In this document: positions 23,301 to 36,372 of the stretch, piece after piece
How the letters are laid out: each line of letters begins with the position of its first letter
Numbering within the stretch: the stretch's first letter is position 1
NCBI GenBank assembly: GCA_019671005.1
Contig: CM033745.1
Location: 40,903,834 to 40,967,833 of the forward strand
DNA length: 64,000 nt
Origin: Hibiscus mutabilis
Lineage: Eukaryota > Streptophyta > Magnoliopsida > Malvales > Malvaceae
Reading direction: 5' to 3'
Notes under the pieces: generated by a model
What the model was told of the DNA's origin: nothing
The model's input: the letters and a program-made list of their open reading frames with translations, nothing else
The model's database searches: none
Made by a program: the position numbers and the translations under genes

Positions 23301-24200
23301 GTTAAGTCAATTTTAATCCATTATACAAGGCTGTCAAAACAGAGCAAGTTGGTTATAATGCCTAATCTTGCATTTTTACTCAATTTCAATTCCACAAAAC
23401 AGTTTCTATGTTATGTAACTATGTTCATACTTTTATCCTTCATTTCAAGCATTGTTTGCTAACAATTCAATTGGTTTAACACCTTCTTTACAATATCTAA
23501 TCATGATCATCATCAATTCCTTATTTCCTTAGCTCAATTTTAAGTTATAATCATTCAATTCTTACTTCAACAACACAATTCAATTTTCCAGCAACCTAGC
23601 TTCTTACACTAGCATAAACAGATAATTTCCAGCCTTGTACCTAGTGTTCATTCTTCAAATTTGTATGATTTTGCGATCATTCAATCATCTAACAACATTT
23701 TCAATAGCCAATCTTATCTATAATCATCAAAACAGTCCAAGACAACAATCATAGTTGCCTATTCAATTGAACACAAGAAGAATTATACTTACTTTTCTTC
23801 TAGCTTAATTTCAATGGAAAATCACTTCACATGCAAGCTTAATTTTCCTCTTCAATGGCTGAATTCTCTCAAGGCTTCTCTCTCAAATTTTCTTTTTCTA
23901 TTTTCAGCTAGATGGAGGATAGTGGAGAAGATGACAACAACAAATCCATGTTATTGGAATTGTGTATTGTCTAAATTGCTCCTTACTTAATCCTTAATAT
24001 TAACTTAATTAGGGGCATTAGGGGAAATGATAAATTTAGCATGCATTCCCCATATTTCTCCTTTAATTCAATGTAGTCACTTTTAAATTGGTCACTTAAT
24101 TCATTCATTCTTTCAATTTATCTTAATTCTAAATTCAATTAAGCTATCAACTTATGCAATTTAATTCCAATACTTCTAAGCTAGAATTTGGGGTGTTACA
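20388..24200 (-). mobile_element. 3' LTR (A1) of the complete element
   Basis: 3813 bp, TG..CA ends. The minisatellite is at 21872-21950 (4 units). The hairpin TAAGTACA/TGTACTTA is at 21427-21447, a perfect 16-bp palindrome AGTATGAATTCATACT at 21321-21336, the GTGAGTGTAACT block (minus) at 22467-22478, and donor-like GTAAGTATAATT (minus) at 23781-23792. No gene is seen. Confidence 0.94.
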
Positions 24201-24213
24201 ATTCTCCCCCTTA
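24201..24213 (-). other. Polypurine tract
   Basis: TAAGGGGGAGAAT on the minus strand abuts the LTR start TGTAACACCCC. Confidence 0.88.
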
Positions 24214-24560
24214 AATTAAATTCGTCCTCGAATTTACTAAATCGAATAAGTGAGGATATTGCTTCCTCATGACTTCTTCTGATTCCAGGTAGCTTCTTCC
24301 ACCTTATGATTTCTCCATAGGATCTTAACAAGAGGAACAATCTTGTTCCAAAGCTTTCTTACTTCCCGGTCAAGAATCTGAATAGGTTCTTTTTCGTAGG
24401 ACAAATCGGGATTCAATTCTATTTCTTCGGGCTCAATAATGTGTGAAGGATCAGATCGATACCTTCTTAGCATTGAAACATGGAAGACATTGTGTATTCT
24501 ATCAAATTCTCTATGAAGAGCTAATCAATAGGCTACTAGACCAATTCTTTCAATAACTTC
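24214..24560 (-). pseudogene. C-terminal chromodomain of Pol
   Basis: The open frame 24473-24267 reads MLRRYRSDPSHIIEPEEIEL and the chromodomain EKEPIQILDREVRKLWNKIV, PLVKILWRNHKVEEATW. A one-base deletion right after ATW shifts the frame so the tail (ESEEVM-type in sister copies) is lost to NQKKS and a stop. Upstream, HREFDRIHNVFHVS links to integrase. Its family role is chromatin-targeted insertion. Confidence 0.85.
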
Positions 24561-25534
24561 AAATGGTCCAATGTATCAGGGACTGAGCTTCCCTTTTCTT
24601 CCAAATCTGAGTACTTTCATCCAAAGTGACACCTTTAGAAACACTTTGTCTCCAATAGCATAATGGATATCTCTCATTTTCAAGTCAGCATACGCTTTCT
24701 GTCTATCGAAAGCTGCCTTTAATCGATCGTGAATAATCTTGATTTGTTATTCGGTTTCCCGAAGCAATTGAGGTCCCAATACTTTTTTTCTCCCAATTCA
24801 GACCAGCATAAGGGAGTTCTACATCTTCTACCATATAGAGCTTCAAATGGTGCCATTTGAATAGAAGATTGATAGCTATTGTTGTAGGCAAACTCTACAT
24901 GATGTGGGGATTTCTCCCAATTCTTCTTGAAGTCGATAACACAAGCTCGTAACATATCTTCTAACACTTGAATGATTCTCTCAGATTGGCCATCCGATTG
25001 AGGATGAAAGGCCGTATTAAGATATACTTTAGCTCCTAGAGCTTTCTATAGAGAATTCCAAAATCGAGAAGCAAAACGAGGGTCACGATCAGAGATAATT
25101 GTTGTAGGTACACCGTGTAACCGAATCACTTCGTGGATGTACAACTCGACAAGGGTTTCCAAGCTCATGTTCATACGAACAGGGATGAAGTGAGTAGATT
25201 TAGTGAATCTATCAACAATCACCCATACAACATCATTATTTCTTGGAGTCGAAGGAAGACCGGTGACAAAGTCCATAGTAATTCGATCCCACTTCCACTA
25301 GGGAAGTTCAATGGGTTGAAGTAATCCAGTAGGGACTTGATGCTTAGTTTTGACTCTTTGACATGTCAGGCACTTCGATACGAAGTCTGTGATTGCAGAT
25401 TTCATGCTTGGCCACCAGTATAGTGGCTTTAGGTCCTTATACATCTTAGCCGATCCAGGGTGGATCGAGAAAGAACTTTGGTGAGCTTCTTGTAACATTT
25501 CCCGTCTTAATTCTTCATTGTTAGGAATACACAC
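24561..25534 (-). pseudogene. Integrase of the complete element
   Basis: In order on the minus strand: zinc domain (EAHQSSFSIHPG...CLTC, 25534-25298), core MDFVTGLPSTPRNNDVVWVI with IVDRFTKSTHF and IISDRDPRF (25276-25046), then FHPQSDGQSERIIQVLEDML and FEALYGRRCRTPLCWSELG (to 24719). Both core Asp residues and the Glu of SER are kept, unlike the left-hand copies. Stops or frameshifts occur near 25297 and 25045 and in the C-terminal barrel (about 24590-24700). This is the best-preserved integrase in the window, but it is split into three frames. Confidence 0.9.
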
Positions 25535-26034
25535 TCTATCCTTGAAATAGAGGAGTCCATTGGACTTAAGGGAGAAGTTAGAGCTAGACTAAGAAGCAAG
25601 CTTAGATATGATCTTCTGAAGATCTGGATCAACTTGTTGGAGTTCTTTAATTCTCAAGGTGAAATCGGATTGAACTTGAAGTTAAGATAAAAATTTATGG
25701 CCCTTAGATAGTCTGAAATGAGAATTGATAGCCGTATTAGCTATGAAAGATTTAACAAGATCATTAGAATGATTTTCAATAGATTTCTTGCAATGCAAGG
25801 CACTGTTCGAATGGTTTCTTTTATCACAAGGCATTGTTCGAATTCGTTCTTACAAGCTAAGAAAGATTCAATTTCAATGGTTACAAGTATTTTAAGCATA
25901 ATTCTTTTTCGAATGGGTTACTTGTATTTTAAAGAATGTTTGAATAGTAATTTGTAGCTTAAGGAAACTCTAAATTCATTGTTTGCAAAACAAGAGAATG
26001 CATAGTTCAAATGAATTTAATCAGAATTCTAGAT

Positions 26035-26400
26035 TTAGGAGTTACCCGAGTATGGTCTACGACTAAGGGCGTCAGCAACTACGTTTGCTTTCCTCAGATG
26101 GTAGTCGATAGCCAAATCGTAGTCCTTAAGTAATTCAAGCCATCTCCGTTGCCTCAGATTCAAGTCCTTCAGAGTTAGGAGATACTTGAGACTTTTGTGA
26201 TCGATAAATAGATTGCATTTCTCTCTGTATAGATAGCGTCTCCATATCTTGAGAGAAAACACAATAGCTGCTAGTTCCAGATCGTGTGTTGGATAATTAG
26301 ACTTGTGTGGCTTCAGTTGCCTTGAAGAGTAAGCAATTACTTTCCCATCTTGCATCAGGACACAAACGAGTCCTAGATGAGAAGAATCACTGTAAATAGT
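26035..26400 (-). pseudogene. RNase H domain
   Basis: The open frame 26355-26035 gives MQDGKVIAYSSRQLKPHKSN, DLELAAIVFSLKIWRRYLYR, FIDHKSLKYLLTLKDL and KANVVADALSRRP. The acidic residues of the gypsy RNase H (YSD just upstream, LELA, IDHKS, DALS) are present. It is continuous with RT at 26401-27300. Bases 25535-26034 are the poorly conserved RNase H-integrase linker, readable in pieces only. Confidence 0.9.
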
Positions 26401-27300
26401 AAATTCTTTGCCCGATTCGGGTTGGATGAGTACCGGGGCATAAGTCAGAGCTTTCTTAAGTTGATCAAAGCTTCGTTGTTGGCTCTCTGACCAAATAAAA
26501 GGCGTATCTTTGCGAGTAAGCTTGGTAAGACTTGCGGCAATAGAGGAAAAGCCTTTAACAAATCTTCTGTAATACCCAACTAAACCAAGAAAGCTTCGGA
26601 CCTCGCTTACATTCTTCGAAGCTCTTCAATTCAGAATAGACTGAATCTTGCTTGGATCAACTTTAATTCCATCAGCCAAGATAACGTGGCCGAGGAAAGA
26701 AAATTCCAGTAACCAGAATTCACATTTGGGGAACTTGGCATACAATTGATGTTCTCAGAGTGTTTGCAAGACAATTCGGAGGTGTTCAGCATGTTCCTCC
26801 TTGTTCCGAGAGTATATCAGAATGTCATCGATGAATACGACCACGAACTTGTCAAGATAGGGCTTGAATACCTGATTCATGAGATCCATGAAAGCAGTCA
26901 GAGCATTCGTTAACCCGAGGCATTACAAGGAATTCGAAGTGGCCTTACTGAGTATGAATGGCTGTCTTGGGTACGTCTTGTTCTTTCACTTTCATCTGAT
27001 AGTACCCCGATCGAAGGTCGATCCTAGAGAATACGGCAACATCCCTAAGTTGATAAAAAAGATCTTCAATTCTGGGCAGGGGATACCGGTTCTTGATAGT
27101 AAACTTGTTTAACTGACGATAGTCAATAAAAAGCCGCATAGTCCCGTCTTTCTTTTTCACGAACAGGACTGGAGCACCCTAAGGAGAAGTGCTAGGCCGT
27201 ATGAAACCTTTATCTTGCAACTCCTGAAGTTTCTTCATTAATTCTTTCAACTCAACAAGTGCCCATTCTATAGGGTGTAATGGACACCGGAGCTGTTCCA
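26401..27300 (-). pseudogene. Reverse transcriptase of the complete element
   Basis: Fingers and palm: KKKDGTMRLFIDYRQLNKFT, IKNRYPLPRIEDLF, FSRIDLRSGYYQMKV (27160-26945). Then comes TAA in place of Tyr before GHFEFLVMP, a frameshift at the MPFGL motif, and the catalytic FVVVFIDDILIYS near 26820-26855, which is intact. The thumb (PKCEFW, FLGHVI, SFLGLVGYYRRFVKGFS) follows. A Trp-to-stop change in SSP.GAPVLF lies near 27180. Bases 27301-27619 encode the protease-RT spacer. Confidence 0.9.
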
Positions 27301-27619
27301 GGCTAAACTTCAATCTCGAACTCTACTTCTCTGGTCGGAGGGACACCAGGGAGTTCCTCAGGAAAAACATCAGTGAATTCAGAAACAACAGGCATGCTAG
27401 GAAAATTAAAGTCAATTTCATCTTGGAGAATCATCTTAGCAAAGATTGAAGTTGGCTATTAAGAGAATGGATTCTTTCCCTAAACCCCAGAGATACAATC
27501 TCCGATTTTGGCAATATACTCGGCCTCATGTTTACTTAACCAATCTAACCCCAATATCAAGTCAAATTCACAATATGGTAAGACATAAAGATCAACAGGA
27601 AATGGGATATTTCGAATGG

Positions 27620-27901
27620 TCAAGGGAGCTTGCTTGTGGCGCAAGTTAATTGGTGTTTTTCCCCTAATGGATTTGAAACTACAAGATTTGATTCAATAAT
27701 TTCGGGTTTCAATTTTAACTTGTTGATCAAGGCAGAACAAACAAATGAAGGGGTATACCCCGAATCAATTAAAGCATAAGCAGAATTGGAATTTAACTCA
27801 ACGGTACCTGCGATAACATCGAGAGCTTCTTCATCATCTTTACCACGAATATGGTACATACGAGTAGGGGCTCGAGACTCCTGATGAGTTGGAGCATTCA
27901 A
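27620..27901 (-). pseudogene. Aspartic protease region
   Basis: A 93-codon open frame with YALIDSGYTPSFVCSALINK. The retropepsin motif is normally DSGATHSFV or DTGSTHSFI. The catalytic Asp is present, but the residues after DSG are changed. It lies between the CCHC knuckle and RT as in all gypsy elements and would cleave Gag-Pol during particle maturation. Confidence 0.82.
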
Positions 27902-27921
27902 ATAGGGCCCTTCTGTTTCCC

Positions 27922-28392
27922 TTAATTCCCAGACTGAGCTTGTCTGGGTACTTTGTTTCGGTTAGGAGGAGCTGAGCTAGCAATTGCAGAAGTTCGATTT
28001 AAAGCCTTGTTGGGATTATGGGGACAATCCCGAATATAATGACCAGAGGCTCCACATGAAAAGCACAAATTCTGTTGAGTTCTGCACTGCCCAGTATGAT
28101 GTTTCAGACAGAACTTGCAAAGAGGGTATTGAGTAGCTTTAGCTTGATTCCCTGTGCTATCAACAGAAATAACAGAGGCTGAAGTTTTTACAACCGCTTG
28201 AGGTTTCGAAATATAACTACTCTTCTGATTAGAGGTATAGTTCGAAGAGTGTCCCTTGGAATGTTTGGACTTCTTTGATTGCCAGTGTGGCTTATCATCA
28301 TTCCTGGGTCGCTTGTCTTTCCAGGAGTGTCCGCTCTTGCGTCTTTCCGAGGCTTTCATCTTCGCCTCAGTAGCGATGGCCCGGTTTACCAT
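27922..28392 (-). pseudogene. Gag C-terminal part with CCHC zinc knuckle
   Basis: A 156-codon open frame. A basic, Ser/Lys-rich stretch (KASERRKSGHSWKDKRPRND) leads to CKFCLKHHTGQC and then CFSCGASGHYIRDC, a perfect C-x2-C-x4-H-x4-C nucleic-acid-binding knuckle. The start Met is internal: upstream Gag is in another frame because of a frameshift near 28395. The frame ends before the protease region. Confidence 0.88.
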
Positions 28393-29132
28393 GTTTTGGA
28401 AGTTGGTAATACCAGAGCAGTGAATATCAGGCTTAATTCATCATTTAACCCGTCGATGAACATTCTGCACTTGTCGGCCTCAGTTTTGCTATATTCTGAA
28501 CTATACTTGCAATACTTGCAAAAGTCACTCACATATTGCTCGATAGGTCAGCCAGCTTGTTTAAGATACAATAATCGCTTTCGGCGCTTGGCCATATATT
28601 GTTCATTGATATACTTCTTCCTGAACTCATCAACGAAAAAGTTCCAAGTAATAGACTCTGCAATAGCAGTTAGAGTAGTGGTTTCCAACCAGCTTAGCGC
28701 TTTGTCTACCAACAGAGCGATTGCACACTCGAGTTTATGCTCATCAGGACATGGAAATTATTTTGTTAGAATGCGAGTAGTGGCCTCTAACCAGTACTCA
28801 GCTACTTCCGGATTAGCCTCATCAGTGCCAGTGAAGGAATATGCCCCATGCTGAGCCAGCTTGTCAATAGGGGCTCGGTTTGGCACAGTAACAATAGGAG
28901 CAATTAGGTGATCTTGTTTTAGGGCAGTTATGAGATGATTGAACATCTCTTTCATACTTGTAAGACATTCTTGCTGCACATGATTGATAGCAGGAGCTTT
29001 CTCTTGAGTACCAGCCTGAGCTCGATGTTGAGCTTGCTGTTGAGGAGGATTCTGTTCCATCCCCACACTGTCTCCTTCGTTCGTGAAGCCTACGGGACTT
29101 TCATTATCCCCACCCAATCTTCTTTCTGACAC
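28393..29132 (-). pseudogene. Gag N-terminal and capsid part
   Basis: The ATG at 29132 opens MSERRLGGDNESPVGFTNEG; the frame runs to LEATTRILTK and a TAA near 28758. Beyond it the same frame gives DEHKLECAIALL, a TGA within LKQAG.PIEQYV, and KCRMFIDGLNDEL, matching the capsid of element D (47450-47857). Gag forms the particle shell. Start chosen because it aligns with the D and LTR-C Gag starts. Two stops and a 3' frameshift make it defective. The leader 29133-29259 holds no other feature. Confidence 0.87.
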
Positions 29133-29259
29133 TCTAGTTCAATCAGAACAAATAGAGTCTTAATTATCACATTTATGCAACAACACAAGCTTATATCAAG
29201 TCTCCTAGGTGGTACAATATCCTATATGATGCAAATGAGCTTATAGAATCAACCAAAAA

Positions 29260-29271
29260 CCTCTGATACCA
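29260..29271 (-). other. Primer-binding site (initiator Met tRNA)
   Basis: TGGTATCAGAGG on the minus strand, five bases inside the 5' LTR end; 11 bases match the initiator-Met pattern. Confidence 0.87.
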
Positions 29272-29276
29272 ATAAA

Positions 29277-32200
29277 TGTAACACCCCATCCTCGGGTTAG
29301 CCGTAACCCGGTTTTGGAGCGTTACCAAAGCGGAAGCTAAGCAATGGATAGGTTACTTGTCAAACAAGTAACCTCGAAATTACTTGCCTTGATGCGAAAG
29401 TAACAAACTCTAAACCTTTCAATACAAACAATACAAGTCATACAATACTTATTAAGCAAACCAACATACATACATAGCATACAAATTTAGGTACCATTTT
29501 GTTTCATTTCATGCTTATAACCTAAGTTACTATTATCATACTACCATTCCAATCAAATTACATACATCATTCAAAACAACAAACACAAGTGTGGCATACT
29601 TCACTTAAGTTACTACTAAACATGATACATCTTTCATCTTTATTACAATTCTAAGAACCTTATTCGAAATACACTAGGTGATCACTAAACATGTCTTAAC
29701 TAGCTTACTTACATCTCAAGAAACTACTTAATCAACCAATTATCATGATCATTACCAAGCATTCAACTTATATCTTATCACATCTTCATTCATTCTATTC
29801 GAGCCCTATGATGATTCCTAATATATTTCAATTGTTTCCTTTTTCAATCAAGACATAGCATTCATGACATCCTTAGATAATACATTGTTAATGCATGATT
29901 GAACATACCTTGGCCTTGATCTTGATATAGCCGAATCATGCTAACAAACATAGGAACAAATGTATGAACATACACATTGGTCTAACATTCAACTTAAACA
30001 AGATTCAACAACATTGAATTTCCATCACAAATTGCACAGCATCTACTTCATACATATACATATCATTATGGTTAAAACATAGTTTAAATCATCCAAATAG
30101 ATTACATGTTAGGCCCATCAAAACATTACACAAACTAGTCTTAAACACATATTCAAATGCATGATCAAGGCTACCTATTACATAATCCAGTGCCACCAAA
30201 CTAGGAGTATACAAAGAGTATGAATTTATACTTTCAAGCTTGCCTCAAGTGTTTCTTTAAACCCAAGATATCCTCTTGAAGTATTCTTTAATCTGTTATG
30301 GGAAGAATGAAGAGTAGAGTGGTAAGTACAAGTTATGTACTTAGTGAGGTAACACTAAATCTAGTCAATTTCCATGCATATAAGTCCAAGTTTTCATGTA
30401 TTTCAAAGAATTAATACCATCAATACAAGTCACTTGCTATTCAAATTGCATAGGAGAACATAAGCAAGCTCCACATTTTACACAATCAACATAGCAACAT
30501 CTATCATGAAACTCATGTACCATTCAAACATCTATCTTAAGTGACACGCAACCAATGTTACAATTACCATTTAGGCATTTATACATAAAGCCATCATCCA
30601 TACATTTCTTTCATAAAAAGTAACAAGTTTTGCAACCATTCATGTGTCATCCTTCAAAGTAAGAAAGTTCATACAAGTTTCTTACAATACAAGCAATGAT
30701 CATTTGAATTATTAAGTTATCTTTCAACATTCCTTGGTAAGTAGCTTGCTAGACAATCAAATCTTAACAATATGCACCGAAGTGCCAATATACACCGTAG
30801 TGTCAATATGCATCGTCGTGCAAATATGCACCATAGTGCCAATATGCACCGTAGTGCCAATATGAGATCAAGATTCTAAGGCATGCCCTTCTATCTATCC
30901 AAACTAGCTACCAAGGTTGTTGATTATCCATTTCATTTAAGCTTTATACATTTCATGATCCAATACAAACATTATGCCATTCATAGGCAAAGCTCTTAGG
31001 CTTATGGAGTTTTAACTCCCAATACAAGACTATCCATGCCATTCGAATAGCATGGATACAAAGTAGTATCTTTGTTCAATTCATTTCAATCAGTCATGCA
31101 TAACATTCACAAACACAAGCATATGTATGCATTGTGCGTACCTTATTCTCCAAGCAAGCATATTATTTCATACCTTAGGCATAAGCAATGCATATGACAA
31201 GCATTTGATTACATTTGCTTAACACCCAAGTAAACACAAAGATCATGGCATCAATCAAGTTGTTATACATTTCATTCTTCCCTTAATTAGCCAAATATGC
31301 TTTAAGTCATGTTACATGGCATTGACATTTAATTTAGGCAATAACAAGGTTGATTAGGACCTAACTCCTAACCCTAAGGTTAGTTACACTCACAATACTC
31401 CTAGCAATTCAATTATCTTGAATCCAAATCCCTTTGCCTCTAGCACTGGTATGTCCACTCCTATCCTCTTCTTCCCCAACTTGTTGTCCTTGTTCTAGCA
31501 AGCATAACACATACACATTTCATCAAAACAAGCACAATATATCATACAATCATAGTAGCAATGTTATCACATTATACCTAACATTTAGCTACTATTTTTA
31601 TGCTTCCTTTTAAGCATTTCTTACCAATTTATCTCTACATTGTTATTACTTCATTTTAAAACATAATTGGACAGGTTACAATGTCCCAAAACTGTTTTGG
31701 AAACAATTTGCATTTAGGTATAAAAACAGTCCCAAACTACCGAGGACACTGCTGCCTGGCAGTTTGCACACTATCCCTTTAAATGGCCACATATTTTAAT
31801 CCGTACGTCGGAATTTCGATTGATATACACCGTTGGAAAGAAAACAAAATTTCATATAAGACCATGTAAGACTTGCATTTTAGTTCTTAGCCAATTAATA
31901 CAATTTATTGTTCAAAGATAGGGCATTTACACTGCCTAGACAGTTTGCACTGTCCAGCAATTCCTATTTATAGTTTCTAGTATAGGACCCAGTTTTCACC
32001 TAATAAAAATATACATTCTAAGGATCATGCCATTAAAATTTCAGCCCTGAATTCAATCTATACAAATTTTGGTGAATTTTCAAAGTGACTGCCTAGAACA
32101 GAGCAATTCTGGGTAGATTGCATCTAATTACATTTTAATGCCTTTAATTCATTTTAACCAATTTCTTGGCCCTATAATTCATTTCACATGATATCCTAAA

Positions 32201-33123
32201 CATGTTAAGTCAATTTTAGTCCTATATACAAGGCAGTCAAAACAGAGCAAGTTGGTTATAATGCCTAATCTTGCATGTTTACTCAATTTCAACTCCACAA
32301 AACAGTTTCTATGTTATGTAACTATGTTCATACTTTTATCCTTCATTTCCAGCATTGTTTGCTAACAATTCAATTGGTTTAACACCTTCTTTACAATATC
32401 TAATCATTATCATCATCAATTCCTTATTTCCTTAGCTCAATTTTAAGTTCTAATCATTCAATTCTTACTTCAACAATACAATTCAATTTTCTAGCAACCT
32501 AGTTTCTTACACTAGCATAAATCACATAATTTCCATCCTTGTACCTAGTGTTCATTCTTCAAATTGGAATGATTCTACAACCATTCAATCATCTAACAAC
32601 ATTTTCAATAGCCAATCTTATCTATAATCATCAAAACAGTCCAATACAACAATCATAGTTGCCTATTCAATTGAACACAAGAAGAATTATACTTACTTTG
32701 CTTCTAGCTTAGTTTCAATGGAAAATCACTTCACATGCAAGCCTAATTTTCCTCTTCAATGGCTGAATTCTCTCAAGGTTTCTCTCTCAAATTTTCTCTT
32801 CTATTTTTGGCTAGATGAAGGATAGTGGAGAAGATGACAACAACAAATCCATGTTATTGGAATTGTGTATTGTCTAAATTGCCCTTTACTTAATCCTTAA
32901 TATTAACTTAATCAAGGGCATTAGGGGAAATGATAAATTTAGCATGCATTCCCCATCTTTCTCCTTTAATTCAATGTAGTCACTTTTAAATTGGTCACTT
33001 AATTCATTCATTCTTTCAATTAGACCCTTGACTATTCAATTTAGCTTAATTCTAAATTCAATTAAGCTATCAACTTATGCAATTTAATTCCAATACTTCT
33101 AAGCTAGGATTTGGGATGTTACA
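29277..33123 (-). mobile_element. 5' LTR (A1) of the complete element
   Basis: 3847 bp, TG..CA ends, paired with 20388-24200. The minisatellite has 5 units (30769-30864) against 4 in the 3' LTR. Hairpin 30323-30343, GTGAGTGTAACT block (minus) 31382-31393 and donor-like GTAAGTATAATT (minus) 32686-32697 are all kept. TSD TCCCC follows at 33124-33128. Confidence 0.94.
30769..30864. repeat. 18-bp minisatellite in LTR-A, 5 units
   Basis: Five units of ATATGCACCGTAGTGCCA type. The homologous array in the 3' LTR (21872-21950) has 4, so a unit was gained or lost after insertion. Confidence 0.9.
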
Positions 33124-33217
33124 TCCCCATCCAACTGTCATCAAATAAAATGGCACTCGCAGTGCCGATCAATCCCTCCTACTATCGCCATGTGACCACA
33201 ACACTTCTCTCTTACTG
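33124..33217 (-). mobile_element. LTR-C copy 2, middle segment
   Basis: Ninety-four bases between the two large insertions, made of the right TCCCC arm, LTR-C sequence matching 13530-13630 (CAACTGTCATCAAATAAAAT, CCATGTGACCACAACACTTC) and the left TACTG arm of element D (33213-33217). It shows that both elements entered the same LTR 89 bp apart. Confidence 0.9.
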
Positions 33218-36200
33218 TGTAAAATACTCTAACCACCCTAGTAGGATTAGGTAAGTTACCACAATTACAAATAATGATCCATTCAATTAAAGCTAGTGAA
33301 TTCAATTCGTTTTAAGCCTTTCTTGCTCATTAAGCAACTATACGAATAGGTGAGGACTCAATAGACAATGCATGATGCACCTACTAGATATATTAGGACC
33401 CATAATGCAATTAGTTATCATGATCAATACCATTTAGGACTAGGACAATAGAAAAATTCAACGTTCAATGTAGCTATTATGCATACCAATAGGTGATTTA
33501 CATCATTTACCTATGTGACCATAATCAAACATACATGCTTTCAATGTTATGTACATCATTCGACTAGGAAAATAAGGGACCAAAGTGATTCATGTTTAAA
33601 CATGTAGGTTACTACATTTACTTATTGTTAACAAGCCAACTTCAATAGGTCTATTCGAACCATTACATATATAATCCAACCATAGGAATCTAACATTAGG
33701 CTAACAAGCATTCAAGCTCAAATAAGTGTATACATACCCATACTTACATACAGTACTCTTTATAGATGAAGTTAATTTATACAAACCATTACTAGGAGAT
33801 CATGAATATACATGCCTTAGGTGCCACCATCCTATGAGAACTATAACAAGATGGAAACATACTTTTTCAAGCAAAATATGACTTGTACGAGCCTAGACTT
33901 CAGGATAGGATCCAATATCAACCTGAATCATAGTAAAGAGGCTTGATTGAGCAAAGCTTAGTGAGAGAGTTCAAGTTACAAGGCAATCAATACAATAAAT
34001 CTCAACTATGAACCATCTAATAGATGGTATGGCTCCCCCATCAATAAGGAACCATTCGAATAACTATGTAAACAGTACTAGATGCATTTGCTTAATTTTC
34101 AATCCAATATTAATATAAGGCTTGAAATTTAGACATGCTCAATCATCCAATTCGAATAACAATAGGCATAACATGTCATTTTAACACAATCAATGTCTCA
34201 AACTCAAGCAATCTCATAGAAGCAGTGTTCAAGCAATGTCTCAATATCAATAGCTCATGGCATTCAATTTTCCTTTACTATCAATTAGTGCAATTCAATG
34301 GAGCAATAGATTCAATGTACATGAGGTATGAGTTCATTTTAGGTATAGCCTTGAGAATCGATTACTCAGTCTAGATACTCGAGTCCCCAACCAAACTGTC
34401 GCCAATAACAGTAATCAATATGGTACAAAAAACCAGTCAAATCCCTCCTACTGTCGCCAGTGACCAATAACAATACTTCCCTCCTACTGTCGCCAATTAG
34501 GAACCAATGTCCTAGACCGTAGTCTACCCCGATAATGAGCTCTATGGCATGCGAACTATATCTATGACCGACTCGAGACCAAGGCTTACAATAGTTATCA
34601 CTTTCATTCAATTTCAAGAATGATTTGATTCAATATGCACATTTAGTGCCAATATCCCCGATTGAGTTGTCTTTAATTTAACAACTAGCGTGCTTCAATA
34701 CAATGGAAATCAAGTTAGAAAAGATAATGCTACAACAACCAATTTAATCAAGGAAGCATGCTTATCAATCAGGTAATCATTCAATTGCTTCAATCAATTA
34801 AACACACCAATCTTCCTCAAAGGAACACTTACCTTACAAATGCTTAAGAGCATGCACATTATTCCATTCAAACTAGAAATCAATAAGCAACTTAAATCAA
34901 GAAATACTTGGAAAGGTTACCGCCCTTTCCAAAACTTTAAACTACACTCACAGGAATTTTCAAGCTATTGCCGATCCCAGATTACCACTCATTTCAATCT
35001 ACTAGCTTGTTGATCTATTTGGGCCCATTTATCCTCAATTTTCTCTTGATCTAGCATTCATACAATGTATGACTTATTAGGCACATCTATGGTAATTCAT
35101 CTCACAATCCTTTAAATTTTCAATGCTTTGATTCAAGTGTAATTCATGCTTAACATATCATAATGTGTATGTATATCCCATTAATCAATCTATTCGAATT
35201 ACCCTTTGTAAGGTAAGGTGTTTTCAATTTTGTTATTTCAATGATTAAGATCATTATATCAATGAGGTTGCTAAATCTTGAAATTACTCATATAAGTGTT
35301 TACTAGTTTCATGCATATATATACTAGTACCCAATTCACTCAATCGAAGCAGCCCCTAGCATTATATGTGCTCGAAAATAGAGCAACATTGAGTGTTTAC
35401 CCATTTTTTCATACAAAATAGTCCCTATACATTTTAATTACATACGAAACAGTCCTTAACCTCTTGCATTCGAACGTGACAGCTCTTGTTCGAGTAGGGC
35501 AGTGCATTAACAGCCCGTTATGTAATTTCTAACTATATACATGTGTTCATTCATTCGATTTTGATTTCCAATAGCTCCATTCTAATGTTTATCACATATT
35601 TCAGGTCTTACAATCATCAATTACTCTTCTATCTTGTTTCACAGCTTAAAGGAATGTCATTAGCATCAATTTCTCATACTTATTCGAATAGCACTACCAA
35701 TTTCATGAATTCAACAACTTACATGATAATTTTAATTAACTCAATCCAATTCCTAATTTCATAGCATTCTAATCATTCTAAACAATCTACCATTTCATGG
35801 ATTGATCAATCAATTGAACTTCTTAACTAATTCATGGCATCAATTCACTAACTAATCATCCAATTCATGTAATTCAAGCAAGAACTTAAAATCTACACGC
35901 ATCATTCGAATCTATAATGCATTAAGGAAGAGATTTTACCTTCCTTTCATGATAATATGGATGCTAGCAACTCCAATTCTTCCAAATTTCAAGCTTGAAT
36001 ATATGAACATGGAGTTTTCTCACTCATTTCCTTTATTTCTAATTTTGTTCATCTATTCGGAAACTGAGGAAGAAGATGATAATGGATCATCAATTAACTC
36101 ATCCCAAAATGACTAATTTGTCCTTGATTATCCACTAATTAATGACATGTGCAGGGGCATTTAGGAATGTAGGAATTTAGCATGCATTCCTTCATTTTGT

Positions 36201-36360
36201 TATTTGTTTCGGTTTGGTCACTTATAATTTAGGTTACCACTTTTTCATTTATAGCATTCTAGTGCTTATTAGCTAGAACTAGTACCTTGCTTTCAATCAA
36301 TTAGGGATTTAATAAAGGCATTGTAGTAACTTCCTTTATACTAGTTTTGAGGATATTACA
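33218..36360 (-). mobile_element. 3' LTR of element D
   Basis: 3143 bp. On the minus strand it starts TGTAATATCC after the polypurine tract and ends in TATTTTACA at 33218. It holds the D-type hairpin (33948-33960, stem TAAGC/GCTCA with one mismatch), GGTGCCACCATCCTA at about 33829, the GTGAGTGTAGTT block (minus) at 34940-34951, and donor-like GGTAAAATCT (minus) at 35931-35940. No gene is seen. Confidence 0.92.
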
Positions 36361-36372
36361 ATTCTATCCCCC

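Larger units (their letters stand above)
20388..33123 (-). mobile_element. Complete chromovirus (Tekay/Del-like), 12.7 kb, inactive
   Basis: Two similar LTRs (20388-24200 and 29277-33123) are flanked by a perfect TCCCC duplication and contain, in minus-strand order, primer site, gag with CCHC knuckle, protease, RT, RNase H, integrase, chromodomain and polypurine tract. It sits inside LTR-C. The coding region has many stops and frameshifts. The LTRs differ by scattered substitutions and small indels, including one minisatellite unit. Lineage is inferred from the chromodomain type, long LTR and initiator-Met primer site. Confidence 0.95.

Noticed and set aside
28279..28854. Longest open frame in the window (191 codons, plus strand)
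   Set aside because: It is the antisense of the gag region of the complete element, and its peptide has no domain-like pattern.
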